Positions 23,491 to 31,150 of a stretch of DNA of 64,000 bases are shown one piece after another. The notes beneath the pieces were generated by a model. It saw only the letters and a program-made list of their open reading frames with translations. It did not search any database and was not told the DNA's origin. How positions within the stretch are numbered: position 1 is the stretch's first letter; every line of letters starts with the position of its first letter. The position numbers were made by a program, and so were the translations under genes. Source of the stretch: Hoeflea_A sp963921345 (GTDB lineage: Bacteria > Pseudomonadota > Alphaproteobacteria > Rhizobiales > Rhizobiaceae); NCBI GenBank assembly GCA_963921345.3, contig OZ001229.2, forward strand, positions 248,001-312,000, given 5' to 3'.

Positions 23491-24040
23491 CCCTTCGGGG
23501 TCATATAATCCCTCGCCTTCAGATGCGAAGGGAAGGTAGGATCGACGTCGCCTTGGCGACGGAGACGGCGGTGAGATCATACAGGAAGAACGCGCACAGC
23601 AAATACGACTTGAAGGTCCACCTGATCTGGGTTCCGAAGTACCGCAAACGGGTGCTTACGGGACAAACGGCAGAGCGCACGCGGGACTTGCTGCGGCAGA
23701 TTTGCATGGAGCACGAGGTGCACATCCTGTCGGGCAAAGTGGCACCGGACCACGTGCACATGTTTGTGTCCTACCGGCCGCAAATGGCCGTGAGTAAGTT
23801 GGTGCAGCAGTTGAAGGGCACGAGTTCACGCTTGTTGCTGCAAGAGTTCTTCCACCTGCGGAAGCAGTTTTGGGGGCGTCATCTATGGGCTCGCGGTTAC
23901 ATGGCTATCAGTTCGGGCAACATCACCGACGAAATGATCCAGCGTTATATCGACGACCAGGAAGGCGAGCCCATGGATGACAATCGATTTTCAATCGATC
24001 CCCATTGAACCCCTCGACTTCAAGTCGAGGGTTGTTGAGT
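23490..24040. mobile_element. IS200/IS605-family insertion sequence (tnpA only)
   Basis: The single gene is flanked by subterminal hairpins. On the left is CCTTC-AGATGC-GAAGG near 23515-23535. On the right is a perfect stem CCCTCGACTT/AAGTCGAGGG at about 24012-24031. These foldbacks, rather than inverted terminal repeats, define IS200/IS605 ends. Exact cleavage sites cannot be fixed from sequence alone. There is no tnpB. Confidence 0.8.
23523..24008 (+). CDS. tnpA: IS200/IS605-family HUH transposase TnpA
   Basis: 161 residues from the ATG; a GTG at 23571 would give the more typical IS200 start (SYRKNAHSKYDLKVHLIWVP). It contains the HUH motif in VAPDHVHMFVSYRP. The Y1 nucleophile region is FWGRHLWARGYMAISSGNIT followed by YIDDQ. 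Length and motifs fit an intact single-strand DNA transposase. It acts on the hairpin ends that flank it. Confidence 0.93.
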   Translation: MRREGRIDVALATETAVRSYRKNAHSKYDLKVHLIWVPKYRKRVLTGQTAERTRDLLRQICMEHEVHILSGKVAPDHVHMFVSYRPQMAVSKLVQQLKGTSSRLLLQEFFHLRKQFWGRHLWARGYMAISSGNITDEMIQRYIDDQEGEPMDDNRFSIDPH

Positions 24041-24143
24041 GATCACCGGCCCATACCCGACATTGAGTGGGGCATTCGGTGCTGAATCGCAAACTTCCCA
24101 TAAGCAGATATTGACAAGTAGCCGTTAGCCATCGATGCCTTGT

Positions 24144-24177
24144 CCAGAACTCAAGAAGTTTCGCTTCTGGTTTTTTC
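24144..24177 (+). terminator. Possible rho-independent terminator
   Basis: Short stem AGAAG/CTTCT (or the longer CCAGAA/TTCTGG) followed by TTTTTT. It is oriented to stop transcription coming from the IS200 side before it meets the convergent hydrolase gene. Confidence 0.4.
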
Positions 24178-24256
24178 TTCGCTAGGCTGTTGCGACAAGG
24201 TTGGACGCGTGGGCGAGCAAGAACGACCGTTTCGTCCGGATGCGTATGGGTTGTGA

Positions 24257-25174
24257 TCAGGATGCTTCGATGAACCCGATTATTTCGCGAAGATAGGCTT
24301 CCGGCACTTCTCGGCGAGGAACATGGCCACAGTTCGGGAAAACGACGATGCGGGATCTTGGGATCGCGGCATGCATGCGGCGCGAACATTCGGGAGTTAT
24401 ATGATCATGCTCTCCGACCAGGATAAGGGCCGGGCATTTCAAGGCTTTCAGGTTTTCGACCCGGTTCCAGTTTCGCAGATTGCCAGTAAACAGAAACTCG
24501 TTTGGGCCTTGCATGGCCTCATATATTTGCCGGTTCCAGTTTGACTTCTGATAGTCCAGCACTTCCCACGGTTTTTCGCTTCGCCAGACATGCCGGTACT
24601 CCAGGAGTGTCATGGCTGCCTGATACTCGGGATGATCCATCGTCCCTTCTGCCTCGCGCCGAGTCATCATGGTGACAGTTTCGTCCCCCAGCCGCTTCGC
24701 GAGCGTGCGGGCCTCCTCAGCAAAGTGGAGCGCATCGGCGCAGGTGCCTTCGAGGATCAGACCCTTAAGTGCCTCTCCATGCGTCACCGCATATTCAACT
24801 GCCAGCATGCCGCCCCAGGAATGCCCAAGCAGATAGAAATCTTTTAGTCCAAGTGCCTTGCGGACAACCTCAACTTCTTCGCAGTAGCGTTCAATCGTCC
24901 AAAGAGACGTATCGTCGGGGCTGTCAGATCTACCGGTACCCAACTGATCGTATGACACAACCCGGAATCCGGCCTGTGCAAGCGATGTCATGCTATCGCG
25001 AATATCATAGGACGGCAGACCCGGCCCGCCGTTGAGCACAAAAACGGTTTCCGTCCCTTCGCCCATCTCATATGCAGCCAAGCGAAACTGGCTGTAGTCG
25101 ATCCAATGGTCTGGCGCGGCACCGGGTGTCGGTCGGGGAAAAGCCGATTCCTTGTTCAAAGCGCAGCCTTTCAT
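24257..25174 (-). CDS. Alpha/beta hydrolase, proline iminopeptidase-like
   Basis: 305 residues. The oxyanion motif is FVLNGGPGLPSYD, and the nucleophile elbow is LLGHSWGGMLAVEYA (Ser). The acid is in ILVGEHDHITPE and the His in FPNCGHVPRREVPE, forming a complete catalytic triad. The NGGPG plus cap-domain pattern fits the proline iminopeptidase (S33) group; the true substrate may be another small amide or ester. The start at 25174 is one base after the lacI-type stop, so the two are co-transcribed. A longer frame to 25219 overlaps lacI and is unlikely. Confidence 0.85.
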   Translation of the reverse strand: MKGCALNKESAFPRPTPGAAPDHWIDYSQFRLAAYEMGEGTETVFVLNGGPGLPSYDIRDSMTSLAQAGFRVVSYDQLGTGRSDSPDDTSLWTIERYCEEVEVVRKALGLKDFYLLGHSWGGMLAVEYAVTHGEALKGLILEGTCADALHFAEEARTLAKRLGDETVTMMTRREAEGTMDHPEYQAAMTLLEYRHVWRSEKPWEVLDYQKSNWNRQIYEAMQGPNEFLFTGNLRNWNRVENLKALKCPALILVGEHDHITPECSRRMHAAIPRSRIVVFPNCGHVPRREVPEAYLREIIGFIEAS

Positions 25175-25175
25175 T

Positions 25176-26204
25176 CTAGGACGGCTCAAGGCTGGGTGGA
25201 GCCGCACTGTTCCGGACAATCAATTGATGCCCAAGGACAGATTGTACTGGCATCGGTTTTCCGGAAAGCGCGGCCAGGAGGAAGTCTGCGGCGCGGGTTC
25301 CGATTTCCTTCACCGGCAGATCAACAGTCGTCAGGGGTGGGTCAAGAAGTGGCGCAAGTTCCGCATTGTCGAAACTCACGATGGATATGTCTTTTGGGAT
25401 CGAAACGCCAATTCGTTTTGCCTCCAACGTAGCCCCAACTGCAAATACATCGCTGCCACAGATCAAAGCCGTCGGTGGCTGTTTTAGTTTTGTCATGTGC
25501 CGGATCGCAATCTGCCCCTCGATGTAGTTGATTGGTCGTTCAACCAAAGCTTCTGACAAAAGCGCCCAGCCTCGGGACGCCAGCGTATCCCGGATGCCCG
25601 CAAGGCGCGCCTCCGCCCTGTCATTTCCTTTCGAAGGGAGAAGGATCGCGCCGAACCGTTCATGCCCGAGATCAAGGAGATATTGTGTGGCATCACAAGC
25701 GGCTTGATAGTTGTCGATCCCAATTTCAGGCTGCGCCGCAACTTTCGATGTTGCCCAAGTGGTAATGTAAGGCACCCCCCGTTGCTGCAGCAGATCATAC
25801 GAAGATGGGCCTCTGTCCGACCCAACCAGAACCAATCCATCCACACGACGAGATAGCATCTGACGGATCAAGGCGGTTTCTTGAGTTTGGTCATAATTGC
25901 TGGAGGCAACAATCAGACTGTACCCATGAAAAGCAAGCCGCTCTTCTACCGCACTTAGCTCTCGCGCAAACAACGCATGATCCAACGTAGGAACAACCGC
26001 GCCGATAACCTGAGAGCGGCTTGAGGCCAGCGTTCGCGCCGCGCCATTGGGGACATAGCCCAATGTATCGACGGCTTTCTGGATGCGCTCTCGGGTGCTG
26101 GATTTTACCTTGCTTGCGTCATTCAAGAAACGTGAAACGGTCGTCACGGACACACCGGCGTGTTTGGCAACATCTGAAATTTTATACGCACTTGCGCCGT
26201 CCAT
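25176..26204 (-). CDS. LacI-family transcriptional regulator
   Basis: 342 residues. The N-terminal helix-turn-helix with hinge is YKISDVAKHAGVSVTTVSRF and GYVPNGAARTLAS, and the periplasmic-binding-like ligand domain follows (VIGAVVPTLDHALFARELSA through ISIVSFDNAELAPLLDPPLT). It is divergent from the ProV-like gene and upstream of the hydrolase. The palindrome at 26293-26328, containing a LacI-family operator core (TGGAAACGCTACCA), is the likely binding site. The inducer is unknown; the neighbours suggest a small osmolyte- or peptide-like compound. Confidence 0.93.
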   Translation of the reverse strand: MDGASAYKISDVAKHAGVSVTTVSRFLNDASKVKSSTRERIQKAVDTLGYVPNGAARTLASSRSQVIGAVVPTLDHALFARELSAVEERLAFHGYSLIVASSNYDQTQETALIRQMLSRRVDGLVLVGSDRGPSSYDLLQQRGVPYITTWATSKVAAQPEIGIDNYQAACDATQYLLDLGHERFGAILLPSKGNDRAEARLAGIRDTLASRGWALLSEALVERPINYIEGQIAIRHMTKLKQPPTALICGSDVFAVGATLEAKRIGVSIPKDISIVSFDNAELAPLLDPPLTTVDLPVKEIGTRAADFLLAALSGKPMPVQSVLGHQLIVRNSAAPPSLEPS

Positions 26205-26292
26205 TTGAACATCGCTTTCATATCAACGTTCGGTATAAACTTTATGGTATCCTATAAAAAGCTCGAGTTTCCGCAATCATTTTTTCTACTTG

Positions 26293-26328
26293 CCTGATAA
26301 AAATGGAAACGCTACCATTTTTATCAGG
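26293..26328. promoter_or_regulatory. LacI-type operator and 14-bp perfect palindrome over the ProV ribosome site
   Basis: Arms CCTGATAAAAATGG (26293-26306) and CCATTTTTATCAGG (26315-26328) are perfect with an 8-base loop. The centre reads TGGAAACGCTACCA, a LacI-family operator form. The right arm runs into the SD (CAGGAG, 26325-26330) of the gene starting at 26336. In RNA the stem would sequester that SD. Confidence 0.8.
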
Positions 26329-26335
26329 AGTTAAG

Positions 26336-27445
26336 ATGCCTCAAGTCGAAATCGAACTGCGAAACGTTTGGAAAGTCTTCGGCAATGACCGGGCCAAGGC
26401 GTTCGAGGCCGTCAAAAAGGATGGTCTCAGTAAGGACGCAACTCTCCGGAAATATGATGCTGTTTTGGCTGTTGCAGATGCCTCGATTTCGGTTCGGCAG
26501 GGCGAGATTTTTTGCATCATGGGTTTGTCAGGCAGCGGCAAGTCCACCCTTGTCCGCCACATTAACCGTCTCATTGAACCGACCTCAGGCGAAATCCTGG
26601 TAGGTGGCGAGGACATTGGCGCGTTCAGCGAAGATCAATTGCGCCGGTTTCGCGCCGAGAAGCTGGGCATGGTGTTTCAAAACATGGCGCTGTTTCCACA
26701 TCGCTCGGTTCTGGACAATGTGGCGCTAGGGCTAGAAGTCCAGGGAGTGTCCCGCACCGACCGCATGAAGATGGCGCAGCGCGCCCTGGAGTTGGTCGAG
26801 CTTGACGGCTGGGGTTGGAAGAAGCCTCGCGAACTATCGGGTGGCATGCAGCAACGTGTCGGCCTGGCTCGTGCGATGGCTGCTGACCCGGACATTCTGC
26901 TTCTGGACGAGCCTTTCAGCGCGCTTGATCCGCTGATCCGCCGTCAGCTTCAGGATCAGTTCCTGAACATCTCGAAGGTTCAGAAAAAAACGACGATCTT
27001 CATCACTCATGATCTGGACGAGGCCATTCGGATCGGTGACCGCATTGCGATCATGAAGGACGGCGCTGTGGTACAAGTGGGAACACCGGAAGACATCGTG
27101 ACGAACCCCAAGGATGCCTATGTTGCTGACTTCGTGGCAGGCATCTCCCGATTGCAGCTTGTGACGGCAGGGCGGATTATGACACCCTGCGCACAAAGCG
27201 CACACATCCCAAGCGATCATCGCGTGCGCGTGCGCGTGGACGCTGATACGAAAATCGACCAACTGATTGATCTCGCAATTAAAGCAGATCAACCCATCGT
27301 GGTTGTAGATGACAAAGACCGGCCAATCGGATCGGTGGACAAGAACACATTGCTGCGTGGCATTCAGGGCGGCAGGGAGTGTAGGGCGACAGTTCATTTT
27401 GACCGTAAGGCGACAGCTACCTTTACGAGGTGGCAACAGCCTTAG
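26336..27445 (+). CDS. proV: ProV-like ABC transporter ATPase, 3' end replaced by IS21
   Basis: Quaternary amine/proline-betaine-type ATPase. The N-terminal extension RNVWKVFGNDRAKAFEAVKK is typical of ProV/OpuAA. Walker A is MGLSGSGKSTLVRH (about residue 61), signature ELSGGMQQRVGLARAMA, Walker B ILLLDEPFSALDPLIR, switch FITHDLDEA. The C-terminal CBS-like region reaches RPIGSVDKNTLLRGIQGG. From 27380 the frame runs into the IS21 end and adds ~20 foreign residues. Homologues end near this point, so only a few native residues may be lost, but the permease and binding-protein genes expected downstream are gone. It is divergent from lacI and controlled by the palindrome at 26293. Confidence 0.85.
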   Translation: MPQVEIELRNVWKVFGNDRAKAFEAVKKDGLSKDATLRKYDAVLAVADASISVRQGEIFCIMGLSGSGKSTLVRHINRLIEPTSGEILVGGEDIGAFSEDQLRRFRAEKLGMVFQNMALFPHRSVLDNVALGLEVQGVSRTDRMKMAQRALELVELDGWGWKKPRELSGGMQQRVGLARAMAADPDILLLDEPFSALDPLIRRQLQDQFLNISKVQKKTTIFITHDLDEAIRIGDRIAIMKDGAVVQVGTPEDIVTNPKDAYVADFVAGISRLQLVTAGRIMTPCAQSAHIPSDHRVRVRVDADTKIDQLIDLAIKADQPIVVVDDKDRPIGSVDKNTLLRGIQGGRECRATVHFDRKATATFTRWQQP

Positions 27446-27483
27446 CTCATCGATTTTCCGTCAACAATTGGCGGAAAAAGACG

Positions 27484-28746
27484 ATGAGCTTTCTCGCAAA
27501 AGAGGAACGGACAGCCATGGCTGTATTGTTGAAACAGGGGCATTCCCAGAGCGCAGTGGCGCGGCTTCTCGGGGTTACGGAGGGCACGGTTCGATATCAT
27601 CACAAGCGCCGATCGGCGGGCGTATTGGATGGTAGGTCCAAGCAGACATTCAAGGCCGCCGATTATGCGGAAGCGATCTCGCATTGGCGCTCTCAGCAAG
27701 AGGACGGCCGTGTAAACCTGGTGGATCTTCATCGGTGGCTGCAGCGCGAGCATGGTTATGGCGGGAGCCTGCGATCGGTTCAGAGATATTGGAAGGCGAC
27801 GTATCCGGCCCCGAAGGTCCGGGCGAGACGTCGTGTTGAGACGCCGGCCGGCGCACAGGCCCAGGTGGACTGGGCGGAGTTTCCCGGCGTGGTTCTTGGC
27901 GACGAGGTTGTCGATCTTTCTGCCTTGATCGTGACGCTTTCTTGGAGCCGCAAACGGGCGGTTGTCTGGTCTCGTTCGAAGGACATGTTGTCCTGGCAGT
28001 CTTGCAATACGGCGTGTTTGCGTCGCTTGGGCGGTTCAGTCGCGGTTCTGCGCATCGACAACGTGAAGACGGCGATCTCCAAGGGGGCCGGCGCCTGGGG
28101 CGTCATCAACGAGACGTATCGGCGCTTTGCAGCGCAACTGAACTTCCATGTCGACGCCTGCCAACCTCGGCATCCGGAGGGAAAGGGTAAAGTCGAGAGA
28201 CATGTGCGCGACCTTCGTGAGACGGTTGATCCTCGCAAGGAGGCCTTTGACAGCCTGGAACAGCTGCAGGCCGTGACCGATGCGCGGCTTGAAGAGCGTG
28301 CCGGCCGCCTGCGGTGCCCGGCGACCGGCACCAGTGTCGCCGAAGCGTGGGAACAGGAGCGTCGTCTTCTGACGCCATTGCCCGAGACGCTGCCGGAACC
28401 GTTCGACATCGTCGTGCGCAGGACCGTCGGAATTGACTGCCTCGTCAGCTTCGAAGGCCGACAATACAGCGTGCCGTTCCGTTTCGTCGGCCAGGACGTG
28501 GAGGTGCGCGGTCTGGCCGGGCACGTGCAGATCCTCAAGAATGCCGAAGTGATCGCCATGCATCCGCGCCGCACCGAGCGGCTGATCGTGTGTGACGATG
28601 CACACTTCGATGGTGATGACACCGATCGTGTCCGCGCGCCGATGCCGCTTGGCAAGATGGGGCGAGGCCTTCAGGCGCTGGCGGCCAGCAATGTTCAGCA
28701 GCGCTCGATCGACATCTACGCCCGTCTGGCGGAGGTGGCCCGATGA
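27484..28746 (+). CDS. istA: IS21-family transposase IstA
   Basis: 420 residues from the ATG at 27484. N-terminal helix-turn-helix: KQGHSQSAVARLLGVTEGTV. The DDE core carries Asp in AQAQVDWAEFPGV, Asp in VAVLRIDNVKTAI, and Glu in HPEGKGKVERHVRDLRE. The C-terminal domain includes GRQYSVPFRFVGQDVEVRGL. Length is at the short end for IstA (about 400-500). The stop overlaps istB by 4 bases, allowing coupled translation. Confidence 0.93.
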   Translation: MSFLAKEERTAMAVLLKQGHSQSAVARLLGVTEGTVRYHHKRRSAGVLDGRSKQTFKAADYAEAISHWRSQQEDGRVNLVDLHRWLQREHGYGGSLRSVQRYWKATYPAPKVRARRRVETPAGAQAQVDWAEFPGVVLGDEVVDLSALIVTLSWSRKRAVVWSRSKDMLSWQSCNTACLRRLGGSVAVLRIDNVKTAISKGAGAWGVINETYRRFAAQLNFHVDACQPRHPEGKGKVERHVRDLRETVDPRKEAFDSLEQLQAVTDARLEERAGRLRCPATGTSVAEAWEQERRLLTPLPETLPEPFDIVVRRTVGIDCLVSFEGRQYSVPFRFVGQDVEVRGLAGHVQILKNAEVIAMHPRRTERLIVCDDAHFDGDDTDRVRAPMPLGKMGRGLQALAASNVQQRSIDIYARLAEVAR

Positions 28747-29522
28747 CGTCTCGGAGCATAAAACTGGATATTGACGTAACCCGCGAGAAGCTGGACGCAC
28801 TCGGCCTTGGCTACGCATCCGAGGCGCTGGACACTTTGCTGTCGGAGGCCGTCAGCACCGAGATGTCCGCTCACCAGTTACTTGAACGGATTCTCGATAT
28901 TGAGCGTGCCGGCCGCGAAGAACGGCGCATCAAGACGATGATGAAGACGTCGAAAATCCCGACCGGGCAGACGTTGGAAAACTTTGATTTTGCCTTCCAG
29001 CCGGCAATCGAGCGTTCCCGCATCGACACCTTGGCGACCGGGGCCTGGATCCGGAATGCCGAGGTTGTCCTGCTTCAGGGGCCGCCCGGGGTCGGGAAGT
29101 CGCACTTGCTCGTGGGACTGGGCATCCGGGCGATCCAACTCGGCTTCTCAGTCCAGTACTATCGCTTTGATGAACTGCTGACGGCCATCAAGGCGGACGC
29201 GCTTCTGCCGCCTACAAGGCTAAAGGGCCGGAAATACATGTCCAGTTCGCTGCTGCTGATCGATGAAATGGGTTTTGATCCGATGAACCGGGAAGAGGCC
29301 GGCCTGTTCTTCCGGCTGGTCAGCTATCGCTACGCTCGGGGTGCGATGATCATCACCACCAACAAGAGCATTCGCGACTGGACCGAGTTGCTCGCCGGCG
29401 ATGAAGTCCTTGCTGCCGCGATCCTCGATCGGCTCCTTCACCGATCTCATGTGCTCAACATCAAAGGCCGCTCATATCGGCTGCGCGACCTCGAAGAACT
29501 TCTGACAAAAGAGAGCGCCTGA
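28743..29522 (+). CDS. istB: IS21-family helper ATPase IstB
   Basis: 259 residues. AAA+ ATPase: Walker A VVLLQGPPGVGKSHLLVGLG (about residues 108-122), Walker B SLLLIDEMGFDPMNREEAGL, arginine-finger region AAAILDRLLHRSHVLNIKGR. IstB helps IstA with target selection and strand transfer. It starts within the istA stop (ATGA). Confidence 0.94.
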   Translation: MTSRSIKLDIDVTREKLDALGLGYASEALDTLLSEAVSTEMSAHQLLERILDIERAGREERRIKTMMKTSKIPTGQTLENFDFAFQPAIERSRIDTLATGAWIRNAEVVLLQGPPGVGKSHLLVGLGIRAIQLGFSVQYYRFDELLTAIKADALLPPTRLKGRKYMSSSLLLIDEMGFDPMNREEAGLFFRLVSYRYARGAMIITTNKSIRDWTELLAGDEVLAAAILDRLLHRSHVLNIKGRSYRLRDLEELLTKESA

Positions 29523-29540
29523 ACGGGCAAATTTTGGCGC

Positions 29541-29574
29541 CGCGATTTGGGGGGCGTACGCCCCCCAAATCGCG
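29541..29574. terminator. Perfect 34-bp palindrome after istB
   Basis: CGCGATTTGGGGGGCGT followed at once by its exact reverse complement. It lies 18 bases after the istB stop, inside the IS21. It would form a very stable hairpin or cruciform. There is no T-run, so a transcription-blocking or mRNA-stabilising role is possible. Confidence 0.6.
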
Positions 29575-29636
29575 CTGTCCTCGTAACACTGGGTGTCGTC
29601 TTAACTCGTAAGTGTAGGTGTCGCTTGACAATATTC

Positions 29637-29674
29637 GGGTCGACTCCGATAGGGGGCAGAATCGTACGCTCTTA
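29637..29674. repeat. Tn3-family terminal inverted repeat, second copy
   Basis: 38 bp from GGGTCGACTCCGATAGGG to GCTCTTA, related to the end at 15-53 and in the same orientation. It is followed after 49 bases by a resolvase gene, so it is probably the left end of another Tn3-like element. Confidence 0.65.
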
Positions 29675-29723
29675 TGAGTCCAATTCGATATAATGAACAC
29701 ATGACTTCACAGACACACCCAAA

Positions 29724-30281
29724 ATGAACACTTCCCACGCCAAAATCGGCTATGCCCGTACCTCGACCACAGATCAGAATCTCGATGTACAACTGGCTGC
29801 CCTGAAGGCGGCAGGTTGCGGCATGGTCAGAAGCGAGCAGAAGAGCGGCGCCAGTCTGGAAGGCCGACCCGAACTGAAGACGATCCTCGACTTTATCCAT
29901 CCCGGCGAGACGCTGGTGGTGACCCGAATCGATCGCCTGGCGCGTAGTCTCGGCGACTTGCAGACGACCGTCACGCAACTGAAATCCAAGGGCGCCCATC
30001 TGGCCGCAACGGTGCAGCCCGTCGACACCTCCACGGCGACCGGCAAGGCCTTCTTCGACATGCTCGGTGTCTTTGCCGAGTTCGAGACCAATCTGCGCCG
30101 CGAGCGACAGGCCGAAGGGATCGCCGCGGCCAAGCGCAGGGGCGTCTATCGTGGGCGCACGGCAAAGATCGACATGCTCGCCATCAAGTCCAAATTGGCT
30201 GACGGGTTCACCCCTACGGAAATCGCCCGTGACATGGGGATTTCGCGCGGAACGGTCCACAAGGCAAAGGCATCAATGTGA
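29724..30281 (+). CDS. tnpR: Serine resolvase/invertase (TnpR-like)
   Basis: 185 residues. The catalytic N-terminal domain begins KIGYARTSTTDQNLDVQLAA (Ser in ARTST) and continues with VVTRIDRLARSLGDLQTTV and FFDMLGVFAEFETNLRRERQ. The C-terminal helix-turn-helix is FTPTEIARDMGISRGTVHKA. Size and motifs are those of Tn3-family resolvases. A resolution site would be expected in 29675-29723. Its stop overlaps the next gene. Confidence 0.93.
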   Translation: MNTSHAKIGYARTSTTDQNLDVQLAALKAAGCGMVRSEQKSGASLEGRPELKTILDFIHPGETLVVTRIDRLARSLGDLQTTVTQLKSKGAHLAATVQPVDTSTATGKAFFDMLGVFAEFETNLRRERQAEGIAAAKRRGVYRGRTAKIDMLAIKSKLADGFTPTEIARDMGISRGTVHKAKASM

Positions 30282-30778
30282 AAAAGAGAAAGCGAAAGTT
30301 TCATCCACCAGCAAACCGCCGACAAGAGCATACAAGCGCACACAAAACCAAAGTGCCGCCACCCCGCAACCTGACCCCGGCGCTATGCGACCGCCTGCAA
30401 CGCGATCTCCTGAAAGCCTGTCAGGACGTCGCCGCGACCCACGGGTTGAGTGTCGCCGGCGGCGATTTGAGCGACATTGATCTGCGCCATGGTTTCCATA
30501 TTGGATTCCATGTTGGCATTGCGATGAAAGACGGAACACTGTATTCGCCGGAAAAGGCGATGTTTGAAGTTCTGGCCGACCTCTACGGCCTGCAGCCGTC
30601 CGACCATGGCAGAACTTTCACGTCTCATGGCGATACCTCCCGCATCACGGCGATCAATCCCAATCGGCCGAAATATCCGATCAGCGCCGAACGTGTTGCC
30701 GACGGCCGAGGTTTCAAGTTCTCAGCCGAAAATGTCGCGCTCCATCTGCGAAACACAGATGAACAGTCTGTTGCCTGA
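30278..30778 (+). CDS. Hypothetical protein coupled to the resolvase
   Basis: 166 residues beginning at a GTG inside the resolvase stop (ATGTGA). A basic N-terminus (KKRKRKFHPPANRRQEH) precedes a compact region (HGFHIGFHVGIAMKDGTLYS, EKAMFEVLADLYGLQPSDHG). No membrane segment or signal peptide. I do not recognise a family. Overlap with tnpR implies co-expression and that it is cargo of the same Tn3-like element. Confidence 0.55.
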   Translation: MKKRKRKFHPPANRRQEHTSAHKTKVPPPRNLTPALCDRLQRDLLKACQDVAATHGLSVAGGDLSDIDLRHGFHIGFHVGIAMKDGTLYSPEKAMFEVLADLYGLQPSDHGRTFTSHGDTSRITAINPNRPKYPISAERVADGRGFKFSAENVALHLRNTDEQSVA

Positions 30779-30821
30779 ATGTTCTTCCTGAAGCTCAAAT
30801 ATGCTTCGAGCCCTTTGGACC

Positions 30822-31067
30822 TTATTTTGCGGGAGAGTCGGCCAAATCAAGACGGCGCTCAATGCGTTCCACCCGGTCTTGCAGAGATTCAAATTCACCC
30901 CGGCCTTGAGCCACAATATAAGCCAAGCCGGAGACTGCTGCTTCAAGGCCATCCAGCCTCTCCCCCGTTTCCTCCCTAAATGCCTGCATGGTATTATAAA
31001 ATTCACGGTTCTCTTCCCGCATTTCCTGTAAAAGGCGGAGAGTATGGTTTTCGGCTTCTTTAGGCAT
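30822..31067 (-). CDS. Small coiled-coil protein
   Basis: 81 residues, mostly charged heptads (NHTLRLLQEMREENREFYNT, LQDRVERIERRL), from the ATG at 31067 (AAGGAAAAA upstream). The central GLEAAVSGLAYIVAQGRG is less charged. Similar short Rhizobiales proteins exist, but I know no function for them. It lies 84 bases after the AddA-like gene in the same direction and may be the last gene of that operon. Confidence 0.6.
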   Translation of the reverse strand: MPKEAENHTLRLLQEMREENREFYNTMQAFREETGERLDGLEAAVSGLAYIVAQGRGEFESLQDRVERIERRLDLADSPAK

Positions 31068-31150
31068 TTTCAATTTTTCCTTTAATTTTGTGGGCTACGA
31101 AGACCCCATCCGCCTCTATGAGGACCATTTCAGTCGGCTCACGAACATCA

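Larger units (their letters stand above)
27380..29630. mobile_element. IS21-family insertion sequence
   Basis: A 2251-bp element with ends TGTAGGGCGACAGTTC (27380) and, reversed from 29630, TGTCAAGCGACACCTAC. They share the pattern TGTnnnGCGACA, repeated internally as in IS21 multi-site ends. It carries istA and istB. No matching short target duplication is visible (GGGAG versus ATATT), so one flank has probably been rearranged. It interrupts the ProV-like gene and abuts a Tn3-type end 6 bases to the right. Confidence 0.88.

Noticed and set aside
23391..24040. IS200 as the direct cause of the helicase truncation
   Set aside because: About 100 bases of other repeats lie between the helicase break and the IS200 end, and the rest of the helicase is not found after the IS.
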